Assembly: GCA_041393395.1 (NCBI GenBank)
Contig: JAWKKG010000002.1
Coordinates: 372,001 to 436,000, forward strand
DNA from: JAGQIB01 sp041393395
GTDB taxonomy: Bacteria; ARS69
DNA length: 64,000 nucleotides
Direction of reading: 5' to 3'
Shown: positions 1 through 8,304 of the stretch, piece by piece
How positions within the stretch are numbered: the stretch's first letter is position 1
Layout: each line of letters starts with the position of its first letter
Position numbers and translations under genes: made by a program
The notes under the pieces: generated by a model
Seen by the model: only the letters and a program-made list of their open reading frames with translations
What the model was told of the DNA's origin: nothing
Databases searched by the model: none

Positions 1-443
1 AGCACCGCGGGATTCGTGGTGGCGCCGAGGATGGCCGCGCGCTCGAAGGCGACGTTCGGCTTGATCAGCACCACGTCGCCGCGCGACACGAAGCGCGTGA
101 TGCCGCCCACGAGATCGATCGCGCCGCGCACCATCGCTTCCACGTCGTCGCCGCGCGCGATGCCGAGCGTGGGCAGCGTGGACGAGGGCTCGACCGCGAA
201 GCCGCCTTCCGGCAGCCGGAGCAGTTCCTTCTTCGGCTTGCCGCGCTCGCCGTCCGGGTCCTTGAGCGAGCCCGGCCAGTGCGGCGGGGCGAGCGCCGCC
301 CAGCCGGAGCCGGCGGCGAGGAGGGAGACCGCGCCCGCGCGTCGCAGGAACTCGCGCCGCGGCACACGCGCGGAGTCCGGCGCGCCCGCCGACGTTTCAT
401 TCGCACGCGCCGACGGCGCCGGGCGGTCTTTCGGGTCGCTCAT
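1..443 (-). CDS. DUF362 family protein with Tat signal (partial, 3' end outside window)
   Basis: Read on the minus strand from the ATG at 443, this gives a twin-arginine leader (VPRREFLRRAG followed by a hydrophobic Ala/Leu stretch), so the protein is probably exported folded by Tat. After the signal comes a segment with GDDVEAMVRGAIDLVGG and then VLIKPNVAFE; the 'IKPN' motif is the hallmark start of the DUF362 domain, a family often linked to Fe-S proteins and of uncertain biochemistry. The frame stays open to the window edge, so the C-terminal part is missing. Its ATG overlaps the TGA of the upstream gene (ATGA), indicating translational coupling with the DUF6599-like gene. Function beyond the family name is not inferable. 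Confidence 0.85.
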   Translation of the reverse strand, partial: MSDPKDRPAPSARANETSAGAPDSARVPRREFLRRAGAVSLLAAGSGWAALAPPHWPGSLKDPDGERGKPKKELLRLPEGGFAVEPSSTLPTLGIARGDDVEAMVRGAIDLVGGITRFVSRGDVVLIKPNVAFERAAILGATTNPAV

Positions 444-1525
444 CGGTCGGCTCCGTTCGCGAGCGATTTCACCGCGGTCTCGAGACGGGCGAGGTGGGCC
501 TTCGCGGCCTCGAGATCGGGGGCGTCCTTGACCCCGATCGTCCAGCCGTCGACCGCCTTCGCTCCCGCGAGCGTGTGCAGGTACCGGTCCGACGTCCACT
601 CTACCGCTTCTGCGGTGCCCGCCGCCTCCCCGTATTCGCGAAACCCGTCCCGGAACTGCTGCGCGAGCCGGGCGGCCGCGTCGCCGGACTCCACCGCGAA
701 GATCTCGGAATCGTCGGAAAGCCGCGTGGAATAGACCTCCTGCGCGAATCCGAACGAGAATGCGTTCTCCGCCGTGTACGCCACGTCGCCGGCCGCGACC
801 CCCAGGCCTTCGGTAAAGAGTGCGTAAGGCCGCGGCAGGTCCGTTTCCGGGCCGGCCGATTCGGCCCCGGCGCCGAACGCGTCGCGCACCCGTTCGAGCT
901 GCGCGCGCACCTCCGGCGACTCCTCCGAGCCGATCGCGCGCAGGTACAGCGGCCCCCGCGTGCACAGCAACGCGTTGCGATCGAGGTGCCCGAGTCCGCC
1001 CGGGAACGGCTCCGCCACGATGCCCTCCGGGCGTTCGCCGGCGTACGCGCCGAGCGCGTTCTCCTTCGTCCCGAGGTCGTACAGCTCGAGGTCGACCGTG
1101 GTCGCGGGATCGTCTTCGCGCGCGATCGACACGAACCACAGCTGACGGAATCCGAACGTCTTGTAGTAGTCCTCGCGCCCGTCGATCTTCACGTACAGGT
1201 TGTCCCAGCCGAACGTGGAGACGGGTCCCTCGCGCCAGCCTTCCCCGGCGAGGTCCTCCGGCAGCGGACCCCGGTCGGCGGACGCGGTCGTGCCGCCGCC
1301 GCCGGCCGCGCCGGGCGACGTCGCATCGGGTGCGCCGAGCAGCGCCTCGCCGGACTGGAACAGCTCCGGGTCCGGGTTCCGTCCGCGCCACGCGATCCAG
1401 CTCGCGATTCCCGCGAGGATCGCCACGATGCCGATCCCGAGTCGGAACTCGGTACGCGAGTAGACGGGGCGGTGGTGGCGTCGTCCGTCTTTGACGAACA
1501 CCTGATCGTCGCGCGGCTTCGCCAT
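440..1525 (-). CDS. Membrane-anchored DUF6599-like protein
   Basis: The protein has 361 residues. One N-terminal membrane segment (about residues 28-46, after a basic cytoplasmic stretch) is followed by a large soluble domain containing YVKIDGREDYYKTFGF and VDLELYDLGTKENALGAY. These features resemble the DUF6599 family, whose members often sit beside DUF362 proteins, as here. I chose the ATG at 1525 because it lies 2 nt after the upstream stop and gives MAKPRDDQVF; the longer frame upstream only reads through the previous gene. The 4-nt overlap with the DUF362 gene supports a three-gene operon (methyltransferase, DUF6599, DUF362). The biochemical role is unknown. Confidence 0.75.
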   Translation of the reverse strand: MAKPRDDQVFVKDGRRHHRPVYSRTEFRLGIGIVAILAGIASWIAWRGRNPDPELFQSGEALLGAPDATSPGAAGGGGTTASADRGPLPEDLAGEGWREGPVSTFGWDNLYVKIDGREDYYKTFGFRQLWFVSIAREDDPATTVDLELYDLGTKENALGAYAGERPEGIVAEPFPGGLGHLDRNALLCTRGPLYLRAIGSEESPEVRAQLERVRDAFGAGAESAGPETDLPRPYALFTEGLGVAAGDVAYTAENAFSFGFAQEVYSTRLSDDSEIFAVESGDAAARLAQQFRDGFREYGEAAGTAEAVEWTSDRYLHTLAGAKAVDGWTIGVKDAPDLEAAKAHLARLETAVKSLANGADR

Positions 1526-1527
1526 CG

Positions 1528-2283
1528 CTAGTTCACTGGCGAGAACACGAGGAGGTACTGCTCGGGCAGGAAGTCCGGGCGCGCGACGACCTCGTAGCCG
1601 GCCTCCTTCATCTCCTCCTCCACGACCTTCGAGTCGAGCTTGTGGGGCGGGCCCTTCTTCGACTCGAGCGTGTAGTCCACCACGGCCACGCGTCCCCCCG
1701 GACGGAGGTCCGCCTTCAGACGACGGAAGTATTCCACGCGATCGTCGAGGTGGTGGATCGTGTTGCACAGGAACACGAGGTCGACCGGACGCGGCAGGTG
1801 CGGGCCGTCGGTGCCGGCGAGCACGCTCACGAGGTTCGGCAGGTTCTCCGCGTGCGCGCGATCATTCAGGTAGCGCACCATGTCCGGCTCGATGTCGGCG
1901 CCGTACACCATGCCCTGCGGCGCCGCCTGCGCGAAGCGCACCGGGAAGTAGCCGGTGGCCGAGCCGATGTCCGCGATCAGCAGATCCGGTCGCGTCACGA
2001 GCGCCTTCACGACTTCCTCGGGATGCTGCCACTCGTCTCGCGACGGATCCTCGAAGCGCGCGGCCCACGCCGCGGCGTCCTCGAACCGATGACGCATCGT
2101 GGCGTCGTGGTTCCCGCCGTGATCGGGATGGCCCGGCCCGCCGGTCTCGTGTGCATCGTGGCCGCCGTGTGCCCCGGCGTGCTGCGCCCGTGCCGCCGGG
2201 GAAAGAGCGAGCATCGCGAGACCGACCGCGACCGGGAGAGCGGAACCCGCGAGGCGGGGACGGCGGGCGGACGGCGGGCGCAT
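1528..2283 (-). CDS. Exported class I SAM-dependent methyltransferase
   Basis: This 251-residue protein begins with a clear signal peptide (hydrophobic core about 14-30, cleavage near ARAQ), then a His/Gly-rich linker (about 35-65), then a class I methyltransferase fold. Motif I is IADIGSATGYF (about 103-113), followed by an acidic residue in VYGADIEPDM and motif IV-like VDLVFLCNTIHHLDD. The His-rich linker (HAGAHGGHDAHE) could bind metal. Methyltransferases normally work on cytoplasmic substrates, so a secretion signal is unusual, although such exported versions are seen in deep-branching Gram-negatives. A strong ribosome site (GGAGG) precedes the ATG. It is the first gene of the leftward operon with the DUF6599-like and DUF362 genes. 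The substrate cannot be inferred. Confidence 0.8.
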   Translation of the reverse strand: MRPPSARRPRLAGSALPVAVGLAMLALSPAARAQHAGAHGGHDAHETGGPGHPDHGGNHDATMRHRFEDAAAWAARFEDPSRDEWQHPEEVVKALVTRPDLLIADIGSATGYFPVRFAQAAPQGMVYGADIEPDMVRYLNDRAHAENLPNLVSVLAGTDGPHLPRPVDLVFLCNTIHHLDDRVEYFRRLKADLRPGGRVAVVDYTLESKKGPPHKLDSKVVEEEMKEAGYEVVARPDFLPEQYLLVFSPVN

Positions 2284-2507
2284 GGATTCCTCCGGAAACA
2301 GGTTCGGTCAGAAACTCCCCCGGAAACATAGCGCGGGGTGTCCGGCCCCGCAAACGGCTCCTGAGGCCCGTTTCGGGCCCGTTTCGCATGACGGGAATCC
2401 CGTATCGGAACGGGGGGCCCTCCGGGGGTATCCCGGAAGGGGGCGAACCCGCCCATCACCTCGCGGGGGTCGAGATTTTCGGTCCCGGATCGAAGGGAGA
2501 GGTGACC

Positions 2508-3317
2508 ATGACCAGACGGATCCTGGGCCCGGGCGCCCTGCTGACGCTCGGTCTCGCGCTCACCGGATGCCAGAGCTTCGACGTGAAGTACGAGGAGATG
2601 CCGCTACAGGACGTGTTGAGGCAGGGCATCCCCGACGCGACGCATCACTACCGGATCGATCGGCCGCGCGTCGCCGCGGCGCGACGCAACACGGCGCTCA
2701 TCCGCGACGGCTCGCTGTTCCTCATCGCGGTCGGGCCCGGCCTGCGCAGCGCCGTCAACACCTACGACGGCCCGAACGTGGACTGGGGCGTGCGACTCGT
2801 GAAGGAGCCGCGCACGCACCTCATCGTGGACCGCGTGTTCACTCCGGACGGAGAGGTCGATCTGTTCGAGGGGATCGACCGCTTCCGGTTCGACTTCCCG
2901 GACTTCGTGAACGGCACCGAGATTCCCGTCGACTCCTTCCCGATCGAGGACCCGGCCCAGCTCGCCGAAGGGGGTCCGAAGTTCGTCTTCTTCTCCGACC
3001 TCGTGGTCCGGAAGGCGGAAGCGCCGGAGACCCTCGCGGCCGCGGTGCCGGGCGCGTTCGAGGGCCGTCAGCCGAAGCTGCGCTTCTTCCTGGGGGAGTC
3101 CGGCGAGAGCTTCCTGGTCTCGAACGCGGACGTCTCCACGCTGCTGCTGCTGGACTGGATGGCGACCGAGCCGCGCAAGTTCAAGGGCGGCGTGAAGCTC
3201 GAACAGGTGCTGGAACCGGCCGACCGCCGCGCGACGGGCGTGATCGGCACGGTGGATGTACGCTGGATCGACATCGGCGGGTTGTTCTACAGGGCTCGAA
3301 CGAACGTCACGGAATAG
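2508..3317 (+). CDS. Lipoprotein of unknown function
   Basis: This 269-residue protein starts at the ATG at 2508, which has a good upstream ribosome site (GGGAGAGG). The N-terminus ends in a lipobox (LALTGC, Cys at about residue 20), so it should be lipid-anchored. The remainder (IDRPRVAAARRNTALIRDGSLFLIAVGPGLRS, later VDVRWIDIGGLFYRA) has no domain I recognise. It is followed after 21 nt by a small secreted protein and then by an FG-GAP protein with overlapping stop and start, so these three form an operon. The longer frame that opens further upstream is not supported because it runs through the divergent promoter region. Confidence 0.7.
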   Translation: MTRRILGPGALLTLGLALTGCQSFDVKYEEMPLQDVLRQGIPDATHHYRIDRPRVAAARRNTALIRDGSLFLIAVGPGLRSAVNTYDGPNVDWGVRLVKEPRTHLIVDRVFTPDGEVDLFEGIDRFRFDFPDFVNGTEIPVDSFPIEDPAQLAEGGPKFVFFSDLVVRKAEAPETLAAAVPGAFEGRQPKLRFFLGESGESFLVSNADVSTLLLLDWMATEPRKFKGGVKLEQVLEPADRRATGVIGTVDVRWIDIGGLFYRARTNVTE

Positions 3318-3338
3318 GCCACGGAGCAGGAGGAGAGC

Positions 3339-3857
3339 ATGCGCACGAAGGGAATGATCGCGCTGGTGGGATTGCTGCTGTTCGGGATTCCCGGTTCGAC
3401 GCGAGCGAGCGAGGACATCCGCGCATCCCTCGCGAACACGTACGAACAGCTCGCGAACGCGATCCTGGCGATCAAGGAAACGGAGAGCGCGCTGGTGGGC
3501 ACGATGTTGATGTTCCACTACGAGAGCGCGGAGCACGAGCTCCAGCTCGCGATGTCGGGCGACGCCGCCGCGAAGAAGGCGCACCTGGAGGCGGCCGCGG
3601 CGGAGATCACGTACCTCGCGAACGAGGGCGACAAGGCGGTGCAGGCCGTGGTGCAGCGCATGCTGAAGGCCGGGCACCATCACCACACGGACGGAATGAC
3701 GCGCGAGGACTACATGTTCGTGGACAGCGTGGAGAAGCAGACGCTGCTCGCGCTGGCCGGGAAGATCGCGCGCATGGACGGCTCGAACACGAGTGAGGTG
3801 CAAGGCGCGATGGACGAGCTCACGCGGCTCTACCAGAGCGCGGTCGAGCCGGACTAG
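3339..3857 (+). CDS. Small secreted helical protein, unknown
   Basis: The 172-residue product has a signal peptide (MRTKGMIALVGLLLFG, cleavage near TRAS). The mature part looks almost entirely alpha-helical, with many Ala, Glu and Lys residues, and contains a short His run (GHHHHTDGM) near residue 110. A ribosome site (AGGAGGAG) sits just before the ATG. The stop codon shares its last base with the GTG start of the next gene (TAGTG), which suggests coupled translation. I do not recognise a family. The role may relate to the lipoprotein and the FG-GAP protein in the same operon. Confidence 0.65.
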   Translation: MRTKGMIALVGLLLFGIPGSTRASEDIRASLANTYEQLANAILAIKETESALVGTMLMFHYESAEHELQLAMSGDAAAKKAHLEAAAAEITYLANEGDKAVQAVVQRMLKAGHHHHTDGMTREDYMFVDSVEKQTLLALAGKIARMDGSNTSEVQGAMDELTRLYQSAVEPD

Positions 3858-5518
3858 TGCGGACTCGCTTTCTCGCGGCGACGCTCGTTCTCGGGCTCGC
3901 CGCGTTCCCCGCCGCGCGCGGGGGAGCCGAGGAGTTCCGCTTCGTGGACGTGTCCGCGCAGGCGGGACTCACCGCTCCCACGTGGGGCGGCGGCCCCGCG
4001 AAGGACCACATCCTGGAGTCGGTGGGTACGGGCGTCGCCGTCGTGGACCTCGACGGCGACGGCCTCCTGGACCTCTACGTGGTGAACGCCTGGCGCCTCA
4101 CCGAGTCGCCGTCTGCGATCGCGGAGCGGGGCCGGAATCGCCTGTACCGGAACCTCGGGGACTGGCGGTTCGAGGAGGTGCCCGACGCGGGGGGCGCCGC
4201 GGACACGTCGTGGGGGTGCGGCGTGTGCGCGGGCGACTGGGACGGCGACGGGCTCGTGGATCTGTACGTCTCGAACTTCGGGCCGAACCGGCTCTACCGA
4301 AACCTCGGCGGGATGCGATTCGAGGACGTGAGCGAGTCCGCGGGCGTGACGGACGCCGGCTGGGGGGCCGGGTGCGCGTTCCTGGATGGTGACGGCGACG
4401 GCGACCTCGACCTCTACGTGGCGAACTACCTCGACTGCACGGTGGAGGAAGTGCTCGGGGCACGGCGCACGAATCGCTGGCGCGAGCGACTCGACGTGAT
4501 GGCCGGCCCGTTCGGCATGCGCGGCGGCCGCGACGTCTACTACCGCAACGACGGCTCGCACTTCACGGACGCGACGGTGGCGGCCGGCCTCGAGGACGTG
4601 GCGGAGGCGTACGGACTCGGCGTGCTCGTGTCCGACCTCGACGACGACGGCGATCCCGATCTCTACGTGGCGAACGACTCGAACGCGAACTACCTGTACT
4701 CGAATCGCGGCGGCGGCGAGTTCGTGGAGACCGGCGCGTGGTCCGGCGCCGGATTCAGCGGCGAGGGCGTTGCACAGGCGGGCATGGGGGTGGATGCCGG
4801 CGATTTCGACGGGGATCTGCGGTTCGACCTCGTGGTCACGAACTTCGCGCGGGACCACTGCACGCTCTACCACAACGAGGGCGACGGCTTCTTCGAGGAC
4901 GTGAGCGGGCCGTGGGGACTGAAGGAGCCCACGAACGCGCTGCTCTCGTGGGGCTGCGCGTTCTTCGACGCGGATCTCGACGCGGATCCGGATCTCCTGA
5001 TCGTGAGCGGCCACATCTATCCCCAGGTCGCGGAGGAGCCGGAGCTCGACGAGTCCTACGCACAGCCGCTGCTGCTGCTGCGCAACGACGGCGACCGGTT
5101 CGCGGACGTGTCCGCGGCGGCGGGGTCGGGTCTGGGCGAGTTTCCGAGCCGCGGACTGGCGCTCGGGGATCTCGATGGGGACGGGGACGTCGACGCCGTG
5201 GTGAGCGGCATGGACGTGCCGCCGCGGCTCCTCCGCAACGACTCGGAGCGGAAGGGTCACTGGCTCGAGGTGAGGATTCGCGACGCCGCCGGCGCGCCGG
5301 CGATCCACGCGCGCGCCGAGGTGACCGCGGGCGGGCGCACGCAGATCGGCGAGGTCCGGAGCGGATCCACCTACCAGTCGCAGAGCTCGTTCGATATGCA
5401 CTTCGGGCTCGGCGACGCGAGCACGGTGGAGCGGCTCGCGGTGCGGTGGCCGGATGGGAGTACGCGCGTGCTGGAGAACGTCGCCGCGGACCGGCTGGTG
5501 GTGGTGGAGCCGGAGTAG
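3857..5518 (+). CDS. Secreted FG-GAP/VCBS repeat protein with ASPIC/UnbV C-terminal domain
   Basis: This 553-residue protein has a signal peptide followed by about six FG-GAP/VCBS repeats, each with a calcium-binding type loop (VDLDGDGLLDLYV, GDWDGDGLVDLYV, LDGDGDGDLDLYV, SDLDDDGDPDLYV, GDLDGDGDVDAVV), which should form a seven-bladed beta-propeller. The last 90 residues (HWLEVRIRDAAGAPAIHA through FGLGDASTVERLAVRWPDGST) match the ASPIC/UnbV domain commonly found after such repeats. It is probably extracellular or on the outer membrane, with a binding role. Translation starts at GTG overlapping the previous stop. A strong bidirectional hairpin follows the gene. Confidence 0.9.
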   Translation: MRTRFLAATLVLGLAAFPAARGGAEEFRFVDVSAQAGLTAPTWGGGPAKDHILESVGTGVAVVDLDGDGLLDLYVVNAWRLTESPSAIAERGRNRLYRNLGDWRFEEVPDAGGAADTSWGCGVCAGDWDGDGLVDLYVSNFGPNRLYRNLGGMRFEDVSESAGVTDAGWGAGCAFLDGDGDGDLDLYVANYLDCTVEEVLGARRTNRWRERLDVMAGPFGMRGGRDVYYRNDGSHFTDATVAAGLEDVAEAYGLGVLVSDLDDDGDPDLYVANDSNANYLYSNRGGGEFVETGAWSGAGFSGEGVAQAGMGVDAGDFDGDLRFDLVVTNFARDHCTLYHNEGDGFFEDVSGPWGLKEPTNALLSWGCAFFDADLDADPDLLIVSGHIYPQVAEEPELDESYAQPLLLLRNDGDRFADVSAAAGSGLGEFPSRGLALGDLDGDGDVDAVVSGMDVPPRLLRNDSERKGHWLEVRIRDAAGAPAIHARAEVTAGGRTQIGEVRSGSTYQSQSSFDMHFGLGDASTVERLAVRWPDGSTRVLENVAADRLVVVEPE

Positions 5519-5558
5519 CGGACGGCGGGCCGGTTCGCTCGGGCGGCGGAGAAACGAA

Positions 5559-5586
5559 GGCGGGAGGTCCCGAAGGACCTCCCGCC
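5559..5586. terminator. Bidirectional terminator hairpin
   Basis: A perfect 12-bp stem (GGCGGGAGGTCC / GGACCTCCCGCC) with a CGAA loop lies between the FG-GAP gene and the convergent outer-membrane protein gene. It is placed to end transcription from both sides. There is no long T-tract on either side. Confidence 0.75.
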
Positions 5587-5610
5587 CGTGCGTTGCGGAG
5601 GTCGCTCGGT

Positions 5611-6249
5611 CTAGAACATCAGGCCGAGGCTGACGCGCCAGCTGTTGACCTTCTGGCCGGAGTTCGTGGAGTACGTGGTGCCGCCGACCTCGATCTGGTC
5701 GCTCACGATGCCCGACATGTCGAACGAGTAGCGCGCTTCCGGCATGAACCGGAAACCGCCCATCGGCGGGCCGATCTCCATGCCGAGGCCCACGCCCCAC
5801 GTCACGCCGAAGTTCGAGAACTGGTCCTGCAGCTCGGACGGCGCGTTGCCGTGGTCCGCGAGCAGGCGGAACTCGGGGCCGGTCGCGACGTACGGGCTCG
5901 CGCCCGGCATCGGCAGGCGATAGCGGACGTCGATCGGCACGACCACGTAGCTCAGGTTGAAGTCGTCGGCCGGCAGGAACGTGGCGCCCTGGAACAGCGG
6001 ACCCGTGTGCAGGTACGTGATGCCGGGACGCAGGCCGAGCGGGCCGGCGCCGAGGTCGGCGAACAGGCCGAGGTTGTAGCCGGTGGCGCGATCGAAGCTG
6101 ACGTCCGCGCCGGAGTCCTGGATCGCTTCCATCGAGTCGAAGTTCCAGCCGCCACGGATGCCCCAGCTCAGGGGCAGGGCGTTCACGGGAGCCACGGTCA
6201 CGCCGAGCAGAAGGAGCGCGGCGAGCGCGGAACAGGTTCGGCGAAGCAT
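5611..6249 (-). CDS. Outer-membrane beta-barrel protein (PorT/OMP_b-brl type)
   Basis: The 212-residue protein has a signal peptide (LAALLLLGVTVAPVNA). After it come alternating hydrophobic/aromatic strands typical of an eight-stranded outer-membrane barrel: WGIRGGWNFDS near the N-terminus, LRPGITYLHTGP, VVPIDVRYRLP, and a C-terminal strand ending in VSLGLMF with a terminal Phe, the usual Omp85 (BAM) recognition feature. Length and strand pattern resemble the small opacity/PorT-like OMP family. It is transcribed alone, convergent with the FG-GAP gene. The ribosome site GGAGAG precedes the ATG. The ligand or role is unknown. Confidence 0.8.
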   Translation of the reverse strand: MLRRTCSALAALLLLGVTVAPVNALPLSWGIRGGWNFDSMEAIQDSGADVSFDRATGYNLGLFADLGAGPLGLRPGITYLHTGPLFQGATFLPADDFNLSYVVVPIDVRYRLPMPGASPYVATGPEFRLLADHGNAPSELQDQFSNFGVTWGVGLGMEIGPPMGGFRFMPEARYSFDMSGIVSDQIEVGGTTYSTNSGQKVNSWRVSLGLMF

Positions 6250-6442
6250 GCATCTCTCCTGGTCGCAGGAATACGGGCTGCGATTCTCGCAGTGCAGTGG
6301 GCCGCTGGGCGGCCGCTCGGGGCTGTCTGGTTATCGGCCTTCGGAGAGGCCGACTGCACGCGGGAGAGAGCTTCCGGAGGAGCTTGCGGTCGAGGATGCC
6401 GGGCTCTGATCAAACCTGATCAGCGATGCCAACGGCGCGAAG

Positions 6443-6477
6443 AAAAAGGCGGCCGACCCCGTGAGGAGCCGGCCGCC
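6443..6477 (-). terminator. Rho-independent terminator of the 6501-7475 gene
   Basis: On the minus strand the stem GGCGGCCG / CGGCCGCC is followed directly by TTTTTC. It lies 24 nt beyond the stop codon of the lipoprotein gene. Confidence 0.85.
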
Positions 6478-6500
6478 CGAAGACGGAAACGAGGGAGCGT

Positions 6501-7475
6501 CTAGAAGAAGATCGCCCGCGTGTTTCGCGGCGCCGGCAGGTACGCCGAGGCGCCCGAGCAGGCCGACGTGTCCGTGCTGATGCGCGTACCGGCGATGTCG
6601 TACACGGTGGTGGTGGGCGATCCGCACTCCGCGCCCGGCGAACCCGGATCCGGCACGGAGTAGATCGTCTCCGTCTGCGTACCCGTCATGGAATCGCCGT
6701 CGCGCGTGATCGCGAAGCGGTTCGTGCGAACGGTGAAGCAGCTGCCCTCGAGCGTGCTCGTGGAGACGAACGCCTCGGCCGACGTGTCGGTGAAGCCGCC
6801 CGCGATCTCGGCGCTGTAGTCGCCGTCGGCGAAGGCGTCCCACACCGTGTCGCCTTCGCAGAGGAGGTCGACGGAGCCGCGGCCGCCCTGCGGCGTGACG
6901 TTGATATCCCAGATCCCCGCCCAGGACGCGGGCAGCGTATCGGCGAGATCGGTGTCGCACGCGAACTGGTCGTTCGCCACGCGCACGCCCGTGATGTCGT
7001 AGGACTCGGAGATGTCGGACGTCTGGCAATCCGGGCTGAACGTGGCCTGGAAGGTCTGCGTGCCCGTGAACGTGTCCCCGGTGCGCGTCGCGTTGAGGCT
7101 GAACGACACCTGGTACGTGCACGTGCTGAAGCTGCCGCTGCCGGAGCAGGTGATGTTGACGCTGGCGTCGTTCCAGTCGCCCGAGCAGTCGAAGTCGATC
7201 GCGCCGAACTTGGGGTCCACGTCGCCGAGAATGTCGAGGACCGGCGTGCCGGCGCAGAGCTGGGAGAACGTCACGTCGCTCTGGGAGCCGCCGCGGGCCG
7301 TCGTGGTGGGCGTGGACGTGACCTGCCAGGTGCCGCCCCAGGAGGCGGGGATGGTCTGGTTCTCGGTCGGGTTCGGGTTCGTGGTCTCGTCCTTGCCGCA
7401 CCCGGCGAGCGAAAGAGCCGCGACTGCGACGGTCGCGAAGAAGATCCGGGTCGAGGGGCGCAACGCGTAACGCAT
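6501..7475 (-). CDS. Secreted lipoprotein with duplicated beta-rich domain
   Basis: The 324-residue product has a lipoprotein signal (AALSLAGC, Cys at about 26) followed by a short Asn/Pro/Thr linker. Two related halves are visible: each starts with PASWAGIWDI or PASWGGTWQV, contains VDLLCEGDTVWDAF or FSQLCAGTPVLDI, and ends with TGTQTE or TGTQTF and an internal YDI-G motif. The internal duplication suggests two lipocalin-like or beta-sandwich domains. Even Cys numbers per half suggest disulfides. The gene stands alone, with a good ribosome site (GGAGGAA) and its own T-tract terminator. No function is assignable. Confidence 0.75.
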   Translation of the reverse strand: MRYALRPSTRIFFATVAVAALSLAGCGKDETTNPNPTENQTIPASWGGTWQVTSTPTTTARGGSQSDVTFSQLCAGTPVLDILGDVDPKFGAIDFDCSGDWNDASVNITCSGSGSFSTCTYQVSFSLNATRTGDTFTGTQTFQATFSPDCQTSDISESYDITGVRVANDQFACDTDLADTLPASWAGIWDINVTPQGGRGSVDLLCEGDTVWDAFADGDYSAEIAGGFTDTSAEAFVSTSTLEGSCFTVRTNRFAITRDGDSMTGTQTETIYSVPDPGSPGAECGSPTTTVYDIAGTRISTDTSACSGASAYLPAPRNTRAIFF

Positions 7476-7683
7476 GGGTTCCTCCGAGAATGTGAGCGCC
7501 GCACGGCGCTCTCCATGACGAACGTGTGAAAGCCGGGAGCAGAGTCGAACGCCCGCGCGAGGCGGTGGATGGGCGGGAACCTAGCACAGGCCTGGGAATC
7601 GGCCCACCACGTCCGTCGAATGGTGTCGGGCGGTCGCGGGCAGAGACGCGGTCGCCGGTCACCTCTCACCCGAGGAATCGATC

Positions 7684-7896
7684 ATGAAACGGAACGATCA
7701 GCGCCTCCAGCTGAACCGACGCACGCTCCGGTCGCTGTCCCTGAACGACGCCCGGCAAGCGGCCGGCGGTCGCCCGCCGCACATCGGCGAGCCCACCGCG
7801 GGGTTCTCCTGCTACACGGGCGAGGAGAACTTCACCTGCTGGGGCACGGCTTGTACGGGGGCCGGGACCTTCTACGAGACCTGCTCGTACATCTAG
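7684..7896 (+). CDS. Putative RiPP (lanthipeptide-type) precursor peptide
   Basis: This is a 70-residue peptide. Residues 1-29 look like a class I lanthipeptide-type leader as known from Bacteroidetes (a basic start, then LQLNRRTLRSLS, ending ARQAAGG). The presumed core after the double glycine (about 41 residues) has four Cys and many Ser/Thr (SCYTGEENFTC, GTACTGAGT, ETCSYI). The leader closely matches that of the peptide at 22084 (shared pattern MKR..LQL.R.T.R.L..R...GG), and both cores start with a GEP motif. A good ribosome site (GAGGAA) precedes the ATG. No modification enzyme is adjacent; the LanC-like enzyme is about 14.5 kb away. It may be an orphan precursor modified in trans. The peptide identity rests on leader similarity only. 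Confidence 0.6.
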   Translation: MKRNDQRLQLNRRTLRSLSLNDARQAAGGRPPHIGEPTAGFSCYTGEENFTCWGTACTGAGTFYETCSYI

Positions 7897-8054
7897 GCCG
7901 CGAACCTGCGAGTCCGTCGGACCGCGGGGACCCGCTCCGGGGGGACCGGGCCCTGCGGCTCCGACGGCACTCCGGGGACCCCGGGCCGGCTCGCCACCCC
8001 GCCGCCGGCCAATCCCCGTCCGGGGGGCTGCAGGGGCCCCCTGGGGGGGCGATC

Positions 8055-8083
8055 TTGACACTCCCGGGGGGTGGACGTATTCT
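8055..8083 (+). promoter_or_regulatory. Sigma-70-type promoter of the tRNA-Asn gene
   Basis: TTGACA (8055-8060), a 17-nt spacer, then TATTCT (8078-8083), about 67 nt before the tRNA. This is the best promoter match in the window. Confidence 0.75.
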
Positions 8084-8149
8084 CCCGCGTCACTCGCTCA
8101 AGAGGCGGAGCGGGGGGGACGATTCGTCCCTTGTGGTCCAAAAAATCGT

Positions 8150-8224
8150 TCCTCGGTAGCTCAATGGTAGAGCATGCGGCTGTTAACCGCAGGGTTGTTG
8201 GTTCGAGTCCAACCCGGGGAGCCA
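8150..8224 (+). tRNA. tRNA-Asn (anticodon GTT)
   Basis: The cloverleaf folds completely. The acceptor stem TCCTCGG pairs with CCGGGGA (one T-G wobble), the D-arm carries AGCTCAATGGTAGAGC, and the anticodon stem TGCGG/CCGCA encloses loop CTGTTAA with anticodon GTT at 8182-8184. The T-arm is GTTGGTTCGAGTCCAAC. The discriminator base is G at 8221 and CCA (8222-8224) is encoded in the DNA. A promoter lies upstream and a hairpin terminator downstream. Confidence 0.97.
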
Positions 8225-8278
8225 GTCAGAGGGCCGAGCGCCGCCAGGAGCGGTGCGGGCTCGAGAGGTTGACCGAGT

Positions 8279-8304
8279 GCCCCGTCGGTTGAACCCGGCG
8301 GGGC
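8279..8304 (+). terminator. Terminator hairpin after tRNA-Asn
   Basis: The stem GCCCCGTCGG / CCGGCGGGGC (one T-G pair) has a short loop. The same stem sequence recurs after both cold-shock genes. The following bases are not T-rich, so termination may be partial. Confidence 0.6.

Noticed and set aside
3854..6253. A 799-codon open frame on the minus strand across the FG-GAP gene and into the barrel gene
   Set aside because: It is antisense to a clear FG-GAP/ASPIC protein, composed of Arg/His/Val-rich low-complexity text, and is a product of high GC with few stops.
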